From the NCBI RefSeq assembly GCF_009208105.1, contig NZ_WFKL01000001.1:372001-436000 (forward strand): 64,000 bases of DNA, in the 5' to 3' direction. Below the pieces are notes generated by a model. That model searched no databases. It saw only the letters and a list, made by a program, of their open reading frames with translations, and was not told the DNA's origin. The DNA is from Rouxiella sp. S1S-2. Lineage in GTDB: Bacteria > Pseudomonadota > Gammaproteobacteria > Enterobacterales > Enterobacteriaceae. The translations under genes were made by a program, and so were the position numbers. Below are positions 56,798 to 64,000 of the stretch, one piece after another. Each line of letters opens with the position of its first letter. Positions within the stretch are counted from its first letter, which is position 1.

Positions 56798-57439
56798 ATG
56801 TCTAAATTCGAACTGCTTGACCCAAAAAATTCAACGTTGATTTTCATCGACCATCAGCCACAAATGTCTTTCGGCGTAGCGAATATCGATCGCCAGCAGC
56901 TTAAAAATAACACCGTAGCACTGGCAAAAGCGGGTAAAGTTTTTAACGTGCCGGTCATCTATACCTCGGTAGAAACGGAAAGTTTCAGCGGTTATATCTG
57001 GCCTGAGCTTTTAGCTGTTCATCCTGATGTAAAGCCGATTGAACGAACTTCCATGAACTCATGGGAGGATGCAGGTTTTGTTGAAGCAGTTAAGGCGACA
57101 GGGCGGAAAAAACTGATTATTTCGGCGCTGTGGACGGAAGTTTGTCTGACTTTTCCTGCATTGATGGCGATGAACGAAGGTTTTGAGGTTTACGTGGTGA
57201 CCGATACCTCTGGCGGTACCAGCGTTGACGCCCACGAACGCTCAATCGACCGCATGGTACAGGCCGGCGCGGTACCGGTAACCTGGCAGCAGGTGTTGCT
57301 CGAATATCAGCGCGACTGGGCGCGTAAAGAGACCTACGACGCCGTTATGGATCTGGTGCGCGAGCACAGCGGTGCCTATGGAATGGGGGTGGACTATGCC
57401 TACACTCTGGTGCACAAAGCGCCGGCACGGAAGGCGTAA
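56798..57439 (+). CDS. Isochorismatase-family cysteine hydrolase (YcaC-like)
   Basis: Hydrolase of 213 aa in the isochorismatase superfamily. Asp18 (FIDHQPQMSF), a Lys near 104-105 and Cys116 (TEVCLTFPALMAMNEGFEVY) form the expected catalytic triad. Overall layout resembles E. coli YcaC (208 aa), an oligomeric hydrolase with unknown substrate. The presence of cysteine favours nicotinamidase-like amide hydrolysis over true isochorismatase activity. Confidence 0.82.
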   Translation: MSKFELLDPKNSTLIFIDHQPQMSFGVANIDRQQLKNNTVALAKAGKVFNVPVIYTSVETESFSGYIWPELLAVHPDVKPIERTSMNSWEDAGFVEAVKATGRKKLIISALWTEVCLTFPALMAMNEGFEVYVVTDTSGGTSVDAHERSIDRMVQAGAVPVTWQQVLLEYQRDWARKETYDAVMDLVREHSGAYGMGVDYAYTLVHKAPARKA

Positions 57440-57862
57440 AGGAGCTTGATCCCCTGTTATGTCGGCACTGATTTTTTCTTTAGGTCCGGCATAACGGTTA
57501 AGCTTTGTTCAAACTAAGGTGACAACAGTTATCCCTTTAAGAGCGTCAACTCAGATTTACCTTTATAACGGGTAAAGAACCCTCTCGCGTCAATCCTCAG
57601 AACTTCCTCAGCATTTCCTCAGAACATCCTCAGAAATTTAAGACAAAAAGTGTTTGAAATGTATGCTAACCGTAAAGAAATGTATTTTTTTCGGTTGTTT
57701 TTCGTGATAAAAATAAGAACATAAATGATAACTATTATCCTTATCATTTAAAGTATCATGAAGAAACACCATAACTGACTGTTTACCCAAGTTTTTTATA
57801 TCGGGCGGTTGGTTATCTGCATGATGGGCCTGCTCACTACCTAAAAACTTATAACGAAGAAA
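57440..57862 (+). promoter_or_regulatory. fiu upstream region
   Basis: These 423 bases contain repeated CCTCAG words at 57595-57635 and then a Fur-box-like site near 57721. No gene is supported. Confidence 0.4.
57721..57739 (+). promoter_or_regulatory. Fur-box-like site upstream of fiu
   Basis: The 19-mer ATAAATGATAACTATTATC matches the Fur consensus GATAATGATAATCATTATC at 14 positions, 14 of the last 17. A further TTATCATT follows at 57741. It predicts iron repression of fiu and probably ybiX. Confidence 0.7.
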
Positions 57863-60148
57863 ATGGAAAAAAATAACATTACGCCTTTTAGCAGCTTTAA
57901 CTCGCTAACGTTGTTTACCGGTTTATGCATTGGTATCTCCTCCCCTGTAATCGCACAGGCTGCTGAGAATACGAATAAAAAACAAGATGATACGTTAGTT
58001 ATTGAGGCTCAGGTGCCTTCTCTTTATTCTCCAGGGCAGTCCGCGGACCCAAAGTTTACCCGTCCGCTTGTTGATACCACGCGCACTATTACCGTCATTC
58101 CAAAGCAGGTTCTTAACGATCAGGGGGTGAATAATCTGACTGACGCGTTGAAAAACGTGCCGGGCGTTGGCGCGTTTTATGCTGGCGAAAACGGCAGCTC
58201 GTCCACCGGTGACGCAATTTATATGCGCGGCGTAGATACCTCTAACAGCATTTATGTGGATGGCATTCGCGATATCGGCAGTGTGTCGCGCGATACTTTC
58301 AACACTGAACAAGTGGAAGTTATCAAAGGCCCTTCCGGCACCGACTACGGACGCAGCGCTCCCACCGGTTCAATCAATATGATAAGCAAGCAGCCGCGCA
58401 TGGATACCGGCATTGATGCTTCCGCCAGCGTGGGCAGTGCCTGGTTCCGCCGCAGTACGCTGGACTATAATCAGGCGTTTGGTGAAAACTCGGCCTTTCG
58501 TTTAAACCTGATGGGCGAAAAAACGCACGACGCCAGCCGCGACAGCGTGCAAAATGAACGCTACGGCGTGGCCCCGTCTCTGGCCTTTGGCCTGGGCACG
58601 TCGAATCGCCTGTTCCTGAATTATCTCCACGTTACTCAGCATAATACGCCTGACGGCGGTGTTCCGACCATCGGTCTGCCGGGTTACTCCGCGCCTAATG
58701 CTGCAACATCAGCGTTGAACTCTTCGGGCAAAGTTAACAGCCATAACTTCTACGGTACCGATTCGGATTATGATGATTCGACGACTGATACCGTGACGAT
58801 GCGTTTTGAACACGACTTCTCCGATAGCACCACTATTCGTAATACCACGCGCTGGTCTCAAATCAAGCAGGATTATCTGCTCACTGCGGTGATGGGCGGC
58901 GCGACAAATATCACTCAGCCAAATGCGAACGTGGGCAGCTGGCAGTGGTCTCGTTTGGCTAACCTCAAGGATGTCAGCAACAGAATTCTGACCAACCAGA
59001 CGAATATAACTTCTAAATTCCAAACGGGATCGGTAGGTCACGATGTGAGCGCCGGGGTTGAATTCACCCGCGAGCAGCAAACCAACTATGGCGTGAATGC
59101 GCTGACGCCGCCGTCAGTAAATATTTATCATCCAAACAGCAATATCTCGATCGGTGGTCTGGATCGCAACGGTGCCAACGCCAACGGCACCACAGACACT
59201 GTGGGTATATATGCATTTGATACTTTGCAAGTTACTCAGTCGTTTGAGCTGAACGGCGGCATTCGTCTCGATAACTATCACACCTCCTACGACAGTGCGA
59301 CAGCCTGTGGAGCAACAGGGCGTGGCGCTGTTGCTTGTCCGGTCGGAGCACCCAAAAATACCCCGGTTACTACCGTCGACACCAACACATCTGGCAACCT
59401 GGTTAACTGGAAACTCGGTGCGCTTTATCATCTGACAGAAAACGGTAATGTTTACGTCAACTATGCAATTTCTCAGCAGCCTCCGGGCGGAAATACCTTT
59501 GCTTTGGCCGCCAGCGGCACAGGCAACAGCGCTAACCGTACCGACTTCAAACCGCAAAAGGCTAAAACCTCCGAAATTGGCACCAAGTGGGAAGTTATGG
59601 ATAAGCGCCTGCTGCTCGCCGCCGCGTTGTTCCGTACCGATATCGAAAACGATGTAGAGGCCAACGACGATGGCACCTATTCTCAATACGGTACCAAACG
59701 TGTGCAGGGTTATGAGCTTACCGCAACCGGTAACATTAACTCGGCCTGGCAGATCATGGCCGGTTATACCCAACAGCATGCCTCAGTGCGTCAGGGGGCT
59801 ATCGTCTCTTCCGACGGTTCTTCATCTCTGGCCTACACGCCAAAACACGCCTTCACGTTATGGAACCAGTATCAAATTAGCGATGACTGGTCCGTGGGCG
59901 GCGGAGCGCGCTATGTAGGTGGCCTGAGCCGAGGTACGGACGGTGCGGTAGGCACACCGACCTCTACCGAGGGTTACTGGGTGGCAGATGCGAAGGCCGG
60001 TTATAGAATTAGCCGCAACGTTGACCTGCAGCTGAATGTTTATAATATATTCAATAAAGACTACGTTGCGTCGATCAACAAGAGTGGATATCGCTACCAT
60101 CCGGGTGAAGAAAGAACGTTCCTGCTTACGGCGAACGTGCATTTCTAA
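57863..60148 (+). CDS. fiu: TonB-dependent catecholate siderophore receptor Fiu
   Basis: Outer-membrane receptor for monomeric catecholates such as dihydroxybenzoylserine, also an entry route for siderophore-conjugated beta-lactams; 761 aa (E. coli 760) with high identity across the length. A signal peptide ends near QAAEN. A TonB-box-like DDTLVIEA follows, then the plug (TDALKNVPGVGAFYAGENGSSSTGD, VEVIKGPSGTDYGRSAPTGSINM) and a barrel ending in FLLTANVHF with terminal Phe. It is preceded by a Fur-box-like site, and ybiX follows. Confidence 0.96.
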   Translation: MEKNNITPFSSFNSLTLFTGLCIGISSPVIAQAAENTNKKQDDTLVIEAQVPSLYSPGQSADPKFTRPLVDTTRTITVIPKQVLNDQGVNNLTDALKNVPGVGAFYAGENGSSSTGDAIYMRGVDTSNSIYVDGIRDIGSVSRDTFNTEQVEVIKGPSGTDYGRSAPTGSINMISKQPRMDTGIDASASVGSAWFRRSTLDYNQAFGENSAFRLNLMGEKTHDASRDSVQNERYGVAPSLAFGLGTSNRLFLNYLHVTQHNTPDGGVPTIGLPGYSAPNAATSALNSSGKVNSHNFYGTDSDYDDSTTDTVTMRFEHDFSDSTTIRNTTRWSQIKQDYLLTAVMGGATNITQPNANVGSWQWSRLANLKDVSNRILTNQTNITSKFQTGSVGHDVSAGVEFTREQQTNYGVNALTPPSVNIYHPNSNISIGGLDRNGANANGTTDTVGIYAFDTLQVTQSFELNGGIRLDNYHTSYDSATACGATGRGAVACPVGAPKNTPVTTVDTNTSGNLVNWKLGALYHLTENGNVYVNYAISQQPPGGNTFALAASGTGNSANRTDFKPQKAKTSEIGTKWEVMDKRLLLAAALFRTDIENDVEANDDGTYSQYGTKRVQGYELTATGNINSAWQIMAGYTQQHASVRQGAIVSSDGSSSLAYTPKHAFTLWNQYQISDDWSVGGGARYVGGLSRGTDGAVGTPTSTEGYWVADAKAGYRISRNVDLQLNVYNIFNKDYVASINKSGYRYHPGEERTFLLTANVHF

Positions 60149-60169
60149 TGCCGGATTTAAAATAGATAA

Positions 60170-60190
60170 CGTGGGGCTTTTAGCCCCACG
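60170..60190 (+). terminator. Hairpin between fiu and ybiX
   Basis: CGTGGGGCT (60170-60178) pairs with AGCCCCACG (60182-60190) across TTT, followed by ATTTC. It may partly terminate after fiu so that ybiX is made at a lower level. Confidence 0.6.
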
Positions 60191-60211
60191 ATTTCATATG
60201 AGACCCCCAAT

Positions 60212-60889
60212 ATGATGTACCGCGTTCCAGCAGTATTAAATTCGGACGAAGTGGCTGCTTTTAATAGAGAATTGGATAAGGCCCCGTGGATTGACGGACG
60301 TGCGACCGTCGGCGCCCAAGGCGCACAGGTAAAAAACAACCAGCAGATTGATACCCGCAGTGAAATTTATGCAATTTTGCAGGCGACAGTGTTGAAAGCA
60401 TTGCAAAATAGCCCACTGTTCTTCGCGGCGGCACTGCCAAAAAATATCTCTTCTCCGTTGTTCAACCGCTATCAGCAAAATGAAACTTATGGTTTTCACG
60501 TTGACGGGGCGGTCCGTAACAACGGCGAGTCCGGTTGGATGCGAACCGACCTCTCCGCCACGCTATTTTTATGCGAGCCTGAGAGTTATGAGGGCGGCGA
60601 ACTTGTTGTTAATGACACTTATGGTCAGCATTCGGTCAAACTACCGGCCGGTGATTTGATTCTTTACCCTTCCAGCAGCCTGCACTGCGTAACGCCGGTG
60701 ACACAAGGCACCCGTGTGGCATCGTTTATGTGGGTGCAATCGATGATCCGCGACGACAAAAAACGCAGCATGCTGTTTGAGCTCGACGGTAATATTCAGA
60801 AGCTAAAAGCGCGACATGGCGAAAGTGAAGAAGTATTGTCGCTGCTAAACCTTTACCACAACCTGTTGCGCGAGTGGTCAGAGATCTAG
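60212..60889 (+). CDS. ybiX: PKHD-type Fe(II)/2-oxoglutarate hydroxylase YbiX (PiuC family)
   Basis: Iron- and 2-oxoglutarate-dependent hydroxylase, 225 aa. Iron ligands are His96 and Asp98 in GFHVDGAV and His158 in [10 protein letters not shown]; Arg168 in GTRVASFMW should bind 2-oxoglutarate. In E. coli and Pseudomonas it stands beside a catecholate receptor (fiu/piuA) and is iron-regulated; its substrate is unknown. Two adjacent ATGs are possible starts (60212, 60215). A bidirectional terminator follows. Confidence 0.93.
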   Translation: MMYRVPAVLNSDEVAAFNRELDKAPWIDGRATVGAQGAQVKNNQQIDTRSEIYAILQATVLKALQNSPLFFAAALPKNISSPLFNRYQQNETYGFHVDGAVRNNGESGWMRTDLSATLFLCEPESYEGGELVVNDTYGQHSVKLPAGDLILYPSSSLHCVTPVTQGTRVASFMWVQSMIRDDKKRSMLFELDGNIQKLKARHGESEEVLSLLNLYHNLLREWSEI

Positions 60890-60925
60890 TCAGTATCTTC
60901 CACCTATTCTCATGAAGAAACTCAG

Positions 60926-60967
60926 AAAAAAATCAGCCCAGGCACAGTGTCCTCAGGCTGATTTTTT
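60926..60967. terminator. Bidirectional terminator between ybiX and the car operon
   Basis: AAAAATCAGCC pairs with GGCTGATTTTT around a 17-nt loop. T-runs follow on the plus strand and A-runs precede, giving Ts on the minus strand, so it can end both ybiX and carH, which converge here. Confidence 0.8.
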
Positions 60968-60994
60968 TGCAGACAGTGCTGAAGACTCAACAGG

Positions 60995-61546
60995 TTAATA
61001 AAGAAGGTCGAGCTGATAGGGTTCACCGACGATTTCAATTTTTCCAGCGGGGATTTTTTTAAAATTAGCTTGGTATCTTGCCGTCTTGATACCTGAAATC
61101 AGATTGTCTACATCAGTATAGGCAAACCGCACAGATGGATGTCTGGCCCATGAAGGTAATGAGCTTATCGAGTAATCAAAAATGACACTACCCGACTTTT
61201 TATTTTGATAAATGCGCTCAATATGTTCAACCACCATTTTTCCATAACAGAGATCGCCGTACTTATTAAATTCCTTGAGTCCTAATGACGTGAGTTGCCA
61301 AGTTTTCTGCTTGCCAATTATTTTAGAATGCGTTAATTCCGCATCGGTAAGGGCTTCCATTTTAGCATTAATATAGCCATAAGAGATATCTTGAGTGGCA
61401 ACGTGCACTGGCCAAACGGTTGTGCCCAGGCATAGGGGAGGTTGTTTATCTAAGGATTCTTGAATTTTTTTTATATACATGCTGTTATTGGCTGAGTGAG
61501 AGATAAAAGGCATAAGCAGTAAGAGAGTTAAATACAGGGGTTTCAT
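60995..61546 (-). CDS. carH: Small secreted protein, CarH by position
   Basis: Predicted secreted protein of 183 aa with a signal peptide of about 18 residues (LTLLLLMPFISHSA). Two cysteines occur, in QPPLCLGTTVW and YGDLCYGKM. No domain is recognised. The ATG overlaps the stop of the preceding gene by 4 nt. In the known carbapenem clusters carH is the last gene after carG and has no known function; the name here rests on that gene order. Confidence 0.6.
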   Translation of the reverse strand: MKPLYLTLLLLMPFISHSANNSMYIKKIQESLDKQPPLCLGTTVWPVHVATQDISYGYINAKMEALTDAELTHSKIIGKQKTWQLTSLGLKEFNKYGDLCYGKMVVEHIERIYQNKKSGSVIFDYSISSLPSWARHPSVRFAYTDVDNLISGIKTARYQANFKKIPAGKIEIVGEPYQLDLLY

Positions 61547-62091
61547 TTTTCAGCCTTAAGATTTAATTTTTCAAACGCCTCATCAATGTTTAAATACTTA
61601 TCCGACGTTTTATAACTTTTCACGTAATCCCAATAAAAATTTGGCACACCTGGATCTTCATGGTTCTCCATTAGCTTATATTGAACGAATTTTACTGGGA
61701 GTTGATCAAACATATCGCCATTGTCTTTTCCAGCAAGGATTTTTCGCGCAGTTATCATATAAAGTACTTTTCCCAGTTTATGAAGCTCATAGCCTGAGGT
61801 TTTTATTGATGCAGCGGAAAGAACTTCGTCATACCAGGTAAATCCAGAGTTATTCGGGACGGGCACGATGTAATGCCGATTCTGTTTATTTATTATAAAC
61901 AGGGTTAACGTTTTGCTCGTGTGTGAGGTATTATTATCAAAGGTACTAACAAAGAAAATTCCTTTAACACCATGAGCCGTGATATTTAATGCGTTCGGGC
62001 CATCATGTAGCTTCATTTTTGTCGTGGTTATCGCATGAACACTGAAGTTTATACTCAATAAAAGGAGTAGGCCAAGGCTACGTTTTTTCAT
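61543..62091 (-). CDS. carG: Carbapenem self-resistance protein, CarG-like
   Basis: Predicted periplasmic protein of 182 aa from the ATG at 62091, which has AGGAG 8 nt upstream; a GTG three codons earlier is less likely. A signal peptide of about 20 residues (LGLLLLLSINFSVHA) precedes KLHDGPNALNITAHGVKG and FDNNTSHTSKTLTLF, an arrangement I recall from the CarG resistance family. In Pectobacterium and Serratia, CarF and CarG give resistance to the host's own carbapenem by an unknown mechanism that is not a beta-lactamase. It overlaps carF by 14 nt. Confidence 0.68.
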   Translation of the reverse strand: MKKRSLGLLLLLSINFSVHAITTTKMKLHDGPNALNITAHGVKGIFFVSTFDNNTSHTSKTLTLFIINKQNRHYIVPVPNNSGFTWYDEVLSAASIKTSGYELHKLGKVLYMITARKILAGKDNGDMFDQLPVKFVQYKLMENHEDPGVPNFYWDYVKSYKTSDKYLNIDEAFEKLNLKAEK

Positions 62092-62929
62092 CAAAAACAC
62101 TCCTGACCAGTCGAAACCCTATATCCGGCATAGAGAAGCCAGCACTGTGGGTGTCACAGCTTGCAAGATTGGATGTTTTAAAGAGGTAGCTACCGCCGCA
62201 GAAGTAATACATTTTTACTCCCATAACATCTTCGCTGGTATAAACCCATTCTGAAACGTTGCCACTCATATCATATAGGCCGAGCGCATTAGGTTTCAGG
62301 CTTCCAACTTTATTGGTGCCGAAATGCTTAGATGTATATTCAGGAAACCAGGCGACGTCCTTATTATTATAACTCCCGGCAAAAGGCGCGCCGTAACTTC
62401 CGGCACTCAAGGCCTGCTTGCCACCTCTCGCCGCAACTTGCCATTCATTTAAGGTCGGTAAACGATATCCGTTCGCCAACGGGTTTATATGTATTACAGC
62501 ATCCGTACTATTGATATGGATTGGCTCATTATTCTCCAAATAATAGACGGGTTTTAATCCTGAATACTCGCTGAGGGCATTAGAGAACACAACAGTGTCT
62601 AGCCAATCCACATTGGTGACGGGATGCTGATTTCCCCCTTCTCCAGGCAAGAGACAATCCTCATCAGATGCACCATTGCATCCTTCGTTAAACACATATT
62701 GATGAATTTTTGCCCATTGATATATGTGTTGATAAAATGCATAGGTTACTTCGGTATTCATTATAGAGAAGCTTTTTAAAGTGATATTAGCATTGGTGCT
62801 GTAATCATGTTTACCAAAAACACCCCCTGCATAATATTTTCCTTGCTCTACAAGGGATTCTTTAATGCTTGATGCGGCTTCAACATTAAACGAGAGGGGA
62901 AATAGAAAAATAATATATTTTATGTTCAT
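62078..62929 (-). CDS. carF: Secreted formylglycine-generating-enzyme-like protein, CarF by position
   Basis: Secreted protein of 283 aa. A signal peptide of about 18 residues (IIFLFPLSFNVEA) is followed by a domain with the SUMF1/FGE-sulfatase fold pattern: MNTEVTYAFYQHIYQWA, HPVTNVDWLDTVVFSNALSEY, YRLPTLNEWQVAARGG, ALGLYDMSGNVSEWV and CGGSY with IGFRLVRS at the end. The fold is related to C-type lectins and often only binds ligand. Its place between the ferredoxin and the CarG-like gene equals carF, one of two carbapenem self-resistance genes. Confidence 0.68.
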   Translation of the reverse strand: MNIKYIIFLFPLSFNVEAASSIKESLVEQGKYYAGGVFGKHDYSTNANITLKSFSIMNTEVTYAFYQHIYQWAKIHQYVFNEGCNGASDEDCLLPGEGGNQHPVTNVDWLDTVVFSNALSEYSGLKPVYYLENNEPIHINSTDAVIHINPLANGYRLPTLNEWQVAARGGKQALSAGSYGAPFAGSYNNKDVAWFPEYTSKHFGTNKVGSLKPNALGLYDMSGNVSEWVYTSEDVMGVKMYYFCGGSYLFKTSNLASCDTHSAGFSMPDIGFRLVRSVFDEKT

Positions 62930-62937
62930 ATTTAACC

Positions 62938-63198
62938 TTAAATTTCTACGTGACTGATCGGCGTTGAACAGCAGGTGAGTATATACCCTAAATCGATATC
63001 TTCTTTAGATATACCTCCAGAGTGTCTGAGAATAACATTGCCGGAAATTAATTTTATTTTACATTTCCCACAGTGTCCTGATGCACAGTGATATTTCAAG
63101 AGTATCTCGTGACGATAAGCACACTGCAAGATTGTTTCATCATGAGAAATCGAAAGTAATTTACCCGCAATGATTAGCTGAAACGTATCCTTGGTCAT
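62938..63198 (-). CDS. carE: [2Fe-2S] ferredoxin, CarE
   Basis: Plant-type [2Fe-2S] ferredoxin of 86 aa. Cluster ligands follow CASGHCGKC (Cys38, Cys43, Cys46) with the last at Cys76 or 77 in YILTCCS. In the carbapenem pathway CarE is thought to carry electrons for the proline oxidation by CarD and is needed for efficient production but is not essential. The ATG overlaps the carD stop by 4 nt (AAGGA upstream), and carF follows after 8 nt. Confidence 0.85.
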   Translation of the reverse strand: MTKDTFQLIIAGKLLSISHDETILQCAYRHEILLKYHCASGHCGKCKIKLISGNVILRHSGGISKEDIDLGYILTCCSTPISHVEI

Positions 63199-64000
63199 TT
63201 AATAAATCCTTTTAATCTTAACCAGAGTTCTTTTCTAATCGCTAGATTTTCTTTTTTGAATGTTGAAGTTGAAATGGCATTTTCCTCAATACGTCTTAAT
63301 AGATAGGGGATGGATTCCTCTAAGGGGCCATAGGGAATATACTTACAGGTTCTAATCCCATATTGAGAAAAAAATGAAGAGACATGGTCACCTATACCAT
63401 AGAGCTGACCCACCCAGAAATTGAGATTTTCCTGCCTCATTTTATTTACTAAAAACAGCATGTTATTTTCATTATGCGTTGCAAAGAAAGGAGTGAAATA
63501 CAGTTTCTCTTGAAAAATATAATCTATTGCATTTTGATAATTTGTATCTGTCTCATCTTTGGAAGTATAAAACGAACCCACTGTTCTTTTGCTATTAAGT
63601 AACTCTTCCTCTAAGTATGCGCCTCGAACTAACTTAATGCCTATCCGGAAGTTATTTTCCTCTGCATAATTGCGTAAATATTTCAGGTAGCTTAAGGAGT
63701 CCTTTTTGTAGCACTGTACGGTCAGGGTAATAAGTACCTCAGTGATATTATATTTTTTCATGGCTTTCAGCACGATTTTATCAACAGAGGGTTGTATCCA
63801 TGATTGTTCAGCATCTACCATTAATTTTACAGACTTACTCTGTGCATAGGAGAATATTTTATCATATCGTTCTAATATTTTGATCCACTCAGGATTAGGT
63901 TTGTTTATTACTGAATAGTAGTTATTATTAAATTCGTAAGATGATATAGCTCCTAATGAGGACGGTTTTACGACGACGAAGGGAACAAAAATGTTATCAC
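63195..64000 (-). CDS. carD: Proline-dehydrogenase-like protein CarD (partial, runs off the right edge)
   Basis: The frame is open from 63195 to the window edge, at least 267 codons; its 5' end is outside. Proline dehydrogenase features are visible: VVVKPSSLGAIS near the edge, KLMVDAEQSWIQP (strand with Asp/Glu), GIKLVRGAYLEEE, FFATHNENN and the C-terminal YLLRRIEENA that binds proline carboxylate. CarD oxidises L-proline to pyrroline-5-carboxylate, the precursor for CarB in carbapenem synthesis. Stand-alone proline dehydrogenase is unusual in enterobacteria, where PutA is bifunctional, which supports the car assignment. Confidence 0.82.
   Translation of the reverse strand, partial: DNIFVPFVVVKPSSLGAISSYEFNNNYYSVINKPNPEWIKILERYDKIFSYAQSKSVKLMVDAEQSWIQPSVDKIVLKAMKKYNITEVLITLTVQCYKKDSLSYLKYLRNYAEENNFRIGIKLVRGAYLEEELLNSKRTVGSFYTSKDETDTNYQNAIDYIFQEKLYFTPFFATHNENNMLFLVNKMRQENLNFWVGQLYGIGDHVSSFFSQYGIRTCKYIPYGPLEESIPYLLRRIEENAISTSTFKKENLAIRKELWLRLKGFIK

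Overview
The window looks like a chromosomal segment of an enterobacterium of the Yersiniaceae type (Rahnella, Rouxiella, Ewingella, Serratia or a close relative). The evidence is a backbone syntenic with the E. coli 80-minute region (dppABCDF, a yhjK/hmsP homologue, dctA, yhjJ, kdgK, yhjG, yhjE, yhjD, yhjC), near-identical gene lengths for many E. coli orthologues, and a pqqABCDEF operon, which E. coli lacks but many environmental enterobacteria carry. The genus is inferred from gene content only. No rRNA, tRNA, CRISPR array, intact insertion sequence or prophage was recognised.

Layout. 0-1.7 kb: the 5' end of a minus-strand gene that may be RhlA-like, a long A+T-rich gap holding a frameshifted gene remnant, and the dppA leader with a CA-rich, GcvB-type site. 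1.7-7.4 kb: the dipeptide/haem ABC importer dppABCDF. 7.5-9.0 kb: the PhoPQ-related secreted protein PqaA, standing where E. coli has the cellulose (bcs) genes. 9.3-22 kb: the conserved yhj block, including a strongly reduced HmsP homologue with no GGDEF domain and a gutted EAL domain. 22.2-26.2 kb: a short-chain dehydrogenase, an acetyltransferase, a small inverted-repeat element, and a cytochrome b561 / TPR protein / ECF sigma / anti-sigma module. 26.6-32.7 kb: a membrane-bound FAD / cytochrome c dehydrogenase in three subunits, and mqo.

32.8-42.4 kb: an accessory catabolic cluster. It contains a metallo-beta-lactamase-fold hydrolase, a NIPSNAP protein, two beta-hydroxyacid dehydrogenases, an aldehyde dehydrogenase, a single and a tandem carboxymuconolactone-decarboxylase-like protein, a cupin, an MFS permease and a GntR/FCD regulator. 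Its substrate is unknown, and the operator-like sites share an 11-base motif. 42.3-49.4 kb: an NCS1-type permease, a TetR regulator and multidrug exporter pair around a perfect palindrome, an ABC exporter, a FemAB-like acyltransferase and a truncated wrbA remnant. 49.5-56.4 kb: pqqABCDEF and an M19 dipeptidase. 56.8-60.9 kb: an isochorismatase-like hydrolase, then the iron-regulated receptor fiu with ybiX behind a Fur-box-like site.

61-64 kb, running off the right edge: a markedly A+T-rich minus-strand operon whose order (proline-dehydrogenase-like, [2Fe-2S] ferredoxin, two secreted proteins, a third small secreted protein) matches carD-carE-carF-carG-carH of the simple-carbapenem antibiotic cluster known from Pectobacterium, Serratia sp. 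ATCC 39006 and Photorhabdus. The core genes carABC would lie just outside the window. This is the most notable content here.

Taken together, the genes suggest a cell that oxidises sugars and organic acids in the periplasm and at the membrane (PQQ cofactor, FAD-cytochrome c dehydrogenase, Mqo, KdgK, DctA), takes up peptides and catecholate iron complexes, and probably makes a beta-lactam antibiotic.
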